Shown here one piece after another: positions 5,419-8,057 of a stretch of DNA of 8,057 bases. Below the pieces are notes generated by a model. That model did not search any database. It was not told the origin of the DNA and saw only the letters and a list, made by a program, of their open reading frames with translations. Origin of the DNA: Hyphomicrobiales bacterium (GTDB taxonomy: Bacteria > Pseudomonadota > Alphaproteobacteria > Rhizobiales > Hyphomicrobiaceae). A program made the position numbers and the translations under genes. Location of the stretch: positions 1 to 8,057 of the forward strand of contig JAFKKW010000401.1 in the NCBI GenBank assembly GCA_017304275.1. Direction: 5' to 3'. Position 1 is the stretch's first letter, and every line of letters begins with the position of its first letter.

Positions 5419-6003
5419 ATGACGTTAAAGGCATGGGAAAGGGAGCTCGTGACCGGATTGGACGAGGAGCAACTGAAGCGACGTCTGATCGCGGGGCTCG
5501 ATGGTGACCGCCGCGCGTATCACGATGCCCTCAAGGCCATTTCGGAGCTGGTCCACCGCGTCGTCGGTCATCAGCTCGGTCGCGGCTCGCTAGCTCACGA
5601 AGCCGAGGACGTTGTGCAGGAAATTGTCATCGCGATACATGAGCGGCGCGACACCTATGATCGCACTCGCCCACTCATGCCATGGGTCTACGCGATTACG
5701 CGCTACAAGTTGTTGAACCACTTTCGCGCGAGCCGGTATCGCCGCAGTCACGTTCCCTTGGAGGACGAGGCACCCGCGCTGGCGGCAGATTCGCCAGGCG
5801 AGGCCTTTGCCGCGGCCGGTCAGGAAATTCGCGGTCTGCTCGACTCGCTGCCAGCGGGACAGCGAGAGGCCCTCGTCTTAACCAAAATCCAGGGCCGGTC
5901 ACTTGCTGAGGCGGCAGAAAGAACCGGGCTTACGGAAGGCGCAATCAAGGTTCGCGTCCATCGCGCCATGGCCGCCCTTCGAAAATTGGCAGGTGTCAGA
6001 TGA
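5419..6003 (+). CDS. ECF RNA polymerase sigma factor (SigF/EcfF-like)
   Basis: This 194-residue protein has the two domains of an ECF sigma factor. Region 2 spans about residues 25-110 (DRRAYHDALKAI, EAEDVVQEIVIAIHERRDTYD, PLMPWVYAITRYKLLNHFR) and binds the -10 element. Region 4 spans about residues 135-190 (LLDSLPAGQREALVLTKIQGRSLAEAAERTG, GAIKVRVHRAMAALRKL) and binds the -35. It overlaps the DUF1109 anti-sigma gene by four bases (ATGA), so the two are translationally coupled. Paired sigma factors of this kind in Caulobacter (SigF) and Bradyrhizobium (EcfF) respond to metals or reactive oxygen. The start is uncertain: the ATG at 5419 has no ribosome site, whereas an in-frame GTG at 5449 follows a purine-rich AAAGGGAG by 3 bases and would still leave region 2 whole. 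It probably drives the divergent thioredoxin-ccdA pair. Confidence 0.92.
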   Translation: MTLKAWERELVTGLDEEQLKRRLIAGLDGDRRAYHDALKAISELVHRVVGHQLGRGSLAHEAEDVVQEIVIAIHERRDTYDRTRPLMPWVYAITRYKLLNHFRASRYRRSHVPLEDEAPALAADSPGEAFAAAGQEIRGLLDSLPAGQREALVLTKIQGRSLAEAAERTGLTEGAIKVRVHRAMAALRKLAGVR

Positions 6004-6608
6004 CGGGATCAACCAGCGAACTCATTGCCCAACTGGCAGACACGGCCGAGCCCGTTGGGGCATGGCGTGTCTCATCGCGACTTGCGGCGGCAGCCCTCGC
6101 GGGAGCCTTAGCAGCCCTGACCCTCCAGGTCTTGACGGTCGGAGTGCGCCACGACGTGGCAGGCACATTACAGGCCATCGGCGCCAAGCTAATCGCCGTA
6201 ACGGTCGTAGTAGCTACGTGGGCTTGGTTGTTGCGCAAGCTTGTCAGTCCCGGGAGCACAGACGGCTTGCAGCGCATGCTGGCAGCGGGGACTGTCGTGA
6301 TAGCCTTAGTCCTCGTTGCATCAGGCTCTCCCTCGTGGAGTGGCGTCGCGCGCTGCGTCACGCAGGTCCTTCTCCTTGCCCTTCCAGCATTCGTCATCCT
6401 TGCGATTGCGGTCCGTCACTGTGCGCCGACCGATCTCATTCAGGCCGGCGTTGCTCTCGGCATGCTCTCAGGGGCAATTGGCGTGCTCGCGTACTCACTG
6501 GGATGCACGGCCGACGAACCGAACGTCGTGGCGTGGCGCTACGGCATTGCGATCCTGGTCTGGGGTATAATTGGGGGCGCTCTCGGAAAACTCATCTTGC
6601 GGTGGTAA
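6000..6608 (+). CDS. NrsF/DUF1109-family membrane anti-sigma factor
   Basis: This 202-residue protein has a short cytoplasmic N-terminus (about residues 1-27: STSELIAQLADTAEPV, where this family contacts its sigma factor) followed by six hydrophobic segments, typical of NrsF/DUF1109 anti-sigma factors. It has three cysteines: Cys119 (VARCVTQ), Cys141 (VRHCAP) and Cys169 (LGCTADEP). Cys119 and Cys169 are 50 residues apart. As I recall, the two conserved cysteines needed for sensing in Caulobacter NrsF (131/181) and Bradyrhizobium OsrA (129/179) have the same separation, so this protein very likely senses an oxidant or metal at the periplasmic face and then frees the sigma factor. The gene starts at the overlapping ATGA and ends 158 bases before tetR2. 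I see no convincing terminator after it. Confidence 0.9.
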   Translation: MTGSTSELIAQLADTAEPVGAWRVSSRLAAAALAGALAALTLQVLTVGVRHDVAGTLQAIGAKLIAVTVVVATWAWLLRKLVSPGSTDGLQRMLAAGTVVIALVLVASGSPSWSGVARCVTQVLLLALPAFVILAIAVRHCAPTDLIQAGVALGMLSGAIGVLAYSLGCTADEPNVVAWRYGIAILVWGIIGGALGKLILRW

Positions 6609-6717
6609 TTCGCTGGATGGCAACCGGGGCAGTGGATGCAGTCCCCTCGGGATCTCCGAATTGTTCTTGCGCGGGAACATGCTCGACACACCCCGTACGC
6701 GAGAACCGAAATTTGTC

Positions 6718-6733
6718 TTGAATGATCGTTCCA
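6718..6733. promoter_or_regulatory. Degenerate 6-4-6 dyad, candidate TetR2 autoregulatory operator
   Basis: TTGAAT, spacer GATC, then GTTCCA, 33 bases before the tetR2 ATG. The right arm equals that of the element before the AhpD-like gene, and the left arm resembles that at 3076. TTGAAT also sits at a -35 position, 17 bases from a weak -10-like TAAGTA (6741-6746). Confidence 0.45.
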
Positions 6734-6752
6734 GACTCGCTAAGTAGCTGGC

Positions 6753-6758
6753 AGGAGG
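6753..6758 (+). promoter_or_regulatory. Ribosome binding site that fixes the tetR2 start
   Basis: A consensus AGGAGG lies 8 bases before the ATG at 6767. It rules out the longer frame beginning at 6722, whose first ATG has no such site and falls in the operator. Confidence 0.85.
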
Positions 6759-6766
6759 AACGCTCG

Positions 6767-7345
6767 ATGCCTTGGGAGAAGCAGTTCGACAAAGCGGAAG
6801 TCCTTGATCGGGCGCTGCAGACGTTTTGGACTCGCGGCTACGAGGCAACGTCGATGCAGGACTTGGTGGACTGCACCGGCGTCAATCGGGCGAGCCTTTA
6901 TGCGACATATGGCGACAAGCGTGCCTTCTTTCTGGAGGCGCTTCGCGCGTATGATGATGGACGCCGCAAGATGCTCGCTGAGTTCGAGAAGCGGTACCAG
7001 CCGTGTGAGGCGATCCGGAAGGTGTTTCTTTGCTTCCTGGCTGACGTGCCGAACCAAACCGGTGGCCGCGGCTGTTTCATGACCAACACTGCCTTGGAGC
7101 TTTCCGCGCACGATGCCGAGATCCGAAGCATCGTCGCCCGCGCCCAGGAGGAGGTTGAGGCCTTCTTCGCTGCCATGATCAAGAAGGGGAAGGCGGACGG
7201 ATCGATATCAGCACATGTCAAACCCTCTGACGGGGCTCGCGGGCTACTTGCGTCGCTGTTGGGGTTTCTGGTGCTGGTCCGGAGTCGGCCAAATCCGACT
7301 TTGCTGGATGGCATTGTCGACGACGCCATACGCCGCCTGAAGTGA
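6767..7345 (+). CDS. TetR/AcrR-family transcriptional regulator (TetR2)
   Basis: This 192-residue TetR repressor has its helix-turn-helix at about residues 9-52, with F20-W21, G24-Y25, T28-S29-M30, D32-L33-V34, R41, Y45, G49 and K51 at exactly the same positions as in TetR1. The ligand domain carries GRGCFMTNTALELSAHDAEI (Cys103, Asn107), a signature of a TetR subgroup with a conserved Cys in the effector domain. The strong AGGAGG ribosome site defines the start. A dyad lies in its own upstream region, and a better copy (TGGAAC-GATT-GTTCCA) precedes the AhpD-like gene downstream, so it most likely represses itself and that gene. An electrophile or oxidant is a reasonable inducer given the target, but this is inference. 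Length and motifs are intact. Confidence 0.94.
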   Translation: MPWEKQFDKAEVLDRALQTFWTRGYEATSMQDLVDCTGVNRASLYATYGDKRAFFLEALRAYDDGRRKMLAEFEKRYQPCEAIRKVFLCFLADVPNQTGGRGCFMTNTALELSAHDAEIRSIVARAQEEVEAFFAAMIKKGKADGSISAHVKPSDGARGLLASLLGFLVLVRSRPNPTLLDGIVDDAIRRLK

Positions 7346-7394
7346 ACTCCCATTCTGTGCCAACGTCCGCGACCTCGCCAGTTCGTGCACAGTT

Positions 7395-7410
7395 TGGAAC
7401 GATTGTTCCA
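7395..7410. promoter_or_regulatory. Perfect 6-4-6 palindrome, likely TetR2 operator of the AhpD-like gene
   Basis: TGGAAC and GTTCCA are exact reverse complements around GATT, 32 bases before the ATG at 7443. A -10-like TACACT (7411-7416) abuts it, so the dyad would sit between -35 and -10; no good -35 is visible. The separate 97-base gap and this element imply that the gene is transcribed apart from tetR2. Confidence 0.65.
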
Positions 7411-7442
7411 TACACTTACACCAACCAGAGAAGGAGGCCACT

Positions 7443-8018
7443 ATGACTGCAGAATTCAAACTATCGTTGCCGATGTTGACACCGGACACGGCAGGCACAA
7501 AGGGCAAGGCAGTGCTCGACCGCGCGAAGGCGCAGGTCGGATTCATTCCCAACATGTATGCCGGAATGGTCAACTCCCCAGGCCTGCTGGAGACCTATCT
7601 CGACGGATATGAACGGTTTCGCAAGGCATCGGGTCTGACGCCTGCAGAGCAGGAAGTGGTGTTTCTGGTCGTTAGTCGGGGAAACGAGTGCGACTATTGC
7701 GTCGCGGCGCATAGCACGATTGCCGACAAGAAGTCGGGCGTCCCCGTCGACGTGACCGACGCCATCCGCGAGGGGCGCCAAATACCTGATGCCAAGCTTG
7801 CGGCATTGGCCACGTTTGCGGAAACCATGCGGGCGTCCAGAGGCAAGCCATCCAACGCCGATGTGTCAGCATTCCTTGCTGCCGGCTACGAGGAACGCCA
7901 CGTCTTGGAGATCATTCTGGCGATCGCGACCAAGACCATCAGCAATTACTTCAACCATGTTTTCCACACCCCGCTCGACGACATGTTCGCCGGCCGGTCG
8001 TGGAAACATGCGGCTTAA
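7443..8018 (+). CDS. AhpD/carboxymuconolactone-decarboxylase-fold peroxidase-related protein
   Basis: This 191-residue protein has the AhpD-like all-helical fold. The redox site is visible: Glu71 (PAEQEVVFLVVSRGNECDYC), then Cys83-x-x-Cys86 and His90 (ECDYCVAAH), the E...CxxC...H arrangement of alkylhydroperoxidase-like proteins. The N-terminal part has VGFIPNMYAGMVNSPGLLETYLDGYERF, common in the 'peroxidase-related' subgroup. Such proteins use the cysteine pair to reduce peroxides or other electrophiles; the partner reductant is unknown here. The start is supported by AAGGAGG (7431-7437), 5 bases before the ATG. A perfect palindrome upstream suggests repression by TetR2. A further gene starts 27 bases after the stop and is probably co-transcribed. 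It is the right length for the family, with no sign of damage. Confidence 0.93.
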   Translation: MTAEFKLSLPMLTPDTAGTKGKAVLDRAKAQVGFIPNMYAGMVNSPGLLETYLDGYERFRKASGLTPAEQEVVFLVVSRGNECDYCVAAHSTIADKKSGVPVDVTDAIREGRQIPDAKLAALATFAETMRASRGKPSNADVSAFLAAGYEERHVLEIILAIATKTISNYFNHVFHTPLDDMFAGRSWKHAA

Positions 8019-8045
8019 ACCAGACGAACCAAGGGAGTCCCATCC

Positions 8046-8057
8046 ATGCCGCTCGTT
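8046..8057 (+). CDS. Start of a further gene (four codons visible)
   Basis: ATG-CCG-CTC-GTT (MPLV) follows GGGAG (8033-8037) with 8 bases spacing, 27 bases after the AhpD-like stop, so a co-transcribed gene probably begins here. Proteins starting MPLV or MPI with Pro2 include 4-oxalocrotonate-tautomerase-like enzymes, whose catalytic residue is Pro1 after Met removal, but four codons cannot establish this. Confidence 0.5.

Noticed and set aside
6609..6660. Possible terminator after the anti-sigma gene (GGGG...CCCC and TCCC-CTC-GGGA)
   Set aside because: The stems are only four base pairs and no T-run follows, so a terminator call is not supported.
5903..6721. Plus-strand frame of 272 codons overlapping the anti-sigma gene
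   Set aside because: It is an alternate frame of the DUF1109 gene, Arg/Ser/Cys-rich, without hydrophobic helices or domains; the correct frame shares ATGA with the sigma gene.

Overview
The window looks like a stretch of a GC-rich proteobacterial chromosome, most likely an alphaproteobacterium (Rhizobiales-like). This rests on the gene families, above all an ECF sigma factor paired with an NrsF/DUF1109 anti-sigma factor, and on codon usage; no rRNA or other phylogenetic marker is present. I see no mobile element, tRNA, rRNA or CRISPR array. Coding density is high, and no gene-free stretch reaches 300 bases.

Layout. (1) Positions 1-3002 hold a minus-strand cluster. In transcription order it encodes an exported alpha/beta hydrolase with an Asp nucleophile, an NTF2-like DUF1348 protein, a pyridoxamine-phosphate-oxidase-like FMN protein, a TetR regulator (TetR1) with its own promoter, and the start of an unrecognised membrane protein cut by the window edge. 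(2) A LysR regulator at 3130-4107 is divergent from the hydrolase. (3) A minus-strand pair at 4085-5303 encodes a periplasmic thioredoxin-like protein (CPTC) and a CcdA-type membrane thiol transporter. (4) Divergent from that pair, 5419-6608 encodes an ECF sigma factor and a six-helix NrsF-like anti-sigma factor whose start and stop codons overlap (ATGA). (5) A second TetR regulator (TetR2, 6767-7345) is followed by an AhpD/CMD-fold peroxidase-related protein (7443-8018) and the first four codons of another gene.

How the parts may work together. The window looks like a set of small regulator-target modules for thiol, electrophile or oxidative stress. The sigma/anti-sigma pair probably controls the divergent thioredoxin-CcdA pair. 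The two TetR proteins align without gaps through their DNA-binding domains. A related 6-4-6 dyad (core GAA-N-GAWY-GTTC) occurs in four intergenic regions: before tetR1, between the hydrolase and lysR, before tetR2 and before the AhpD-like gene. This suggests that the TetR proteins link the outer modules. These regulatory links are inferred from sequence and have not been demonstrated.
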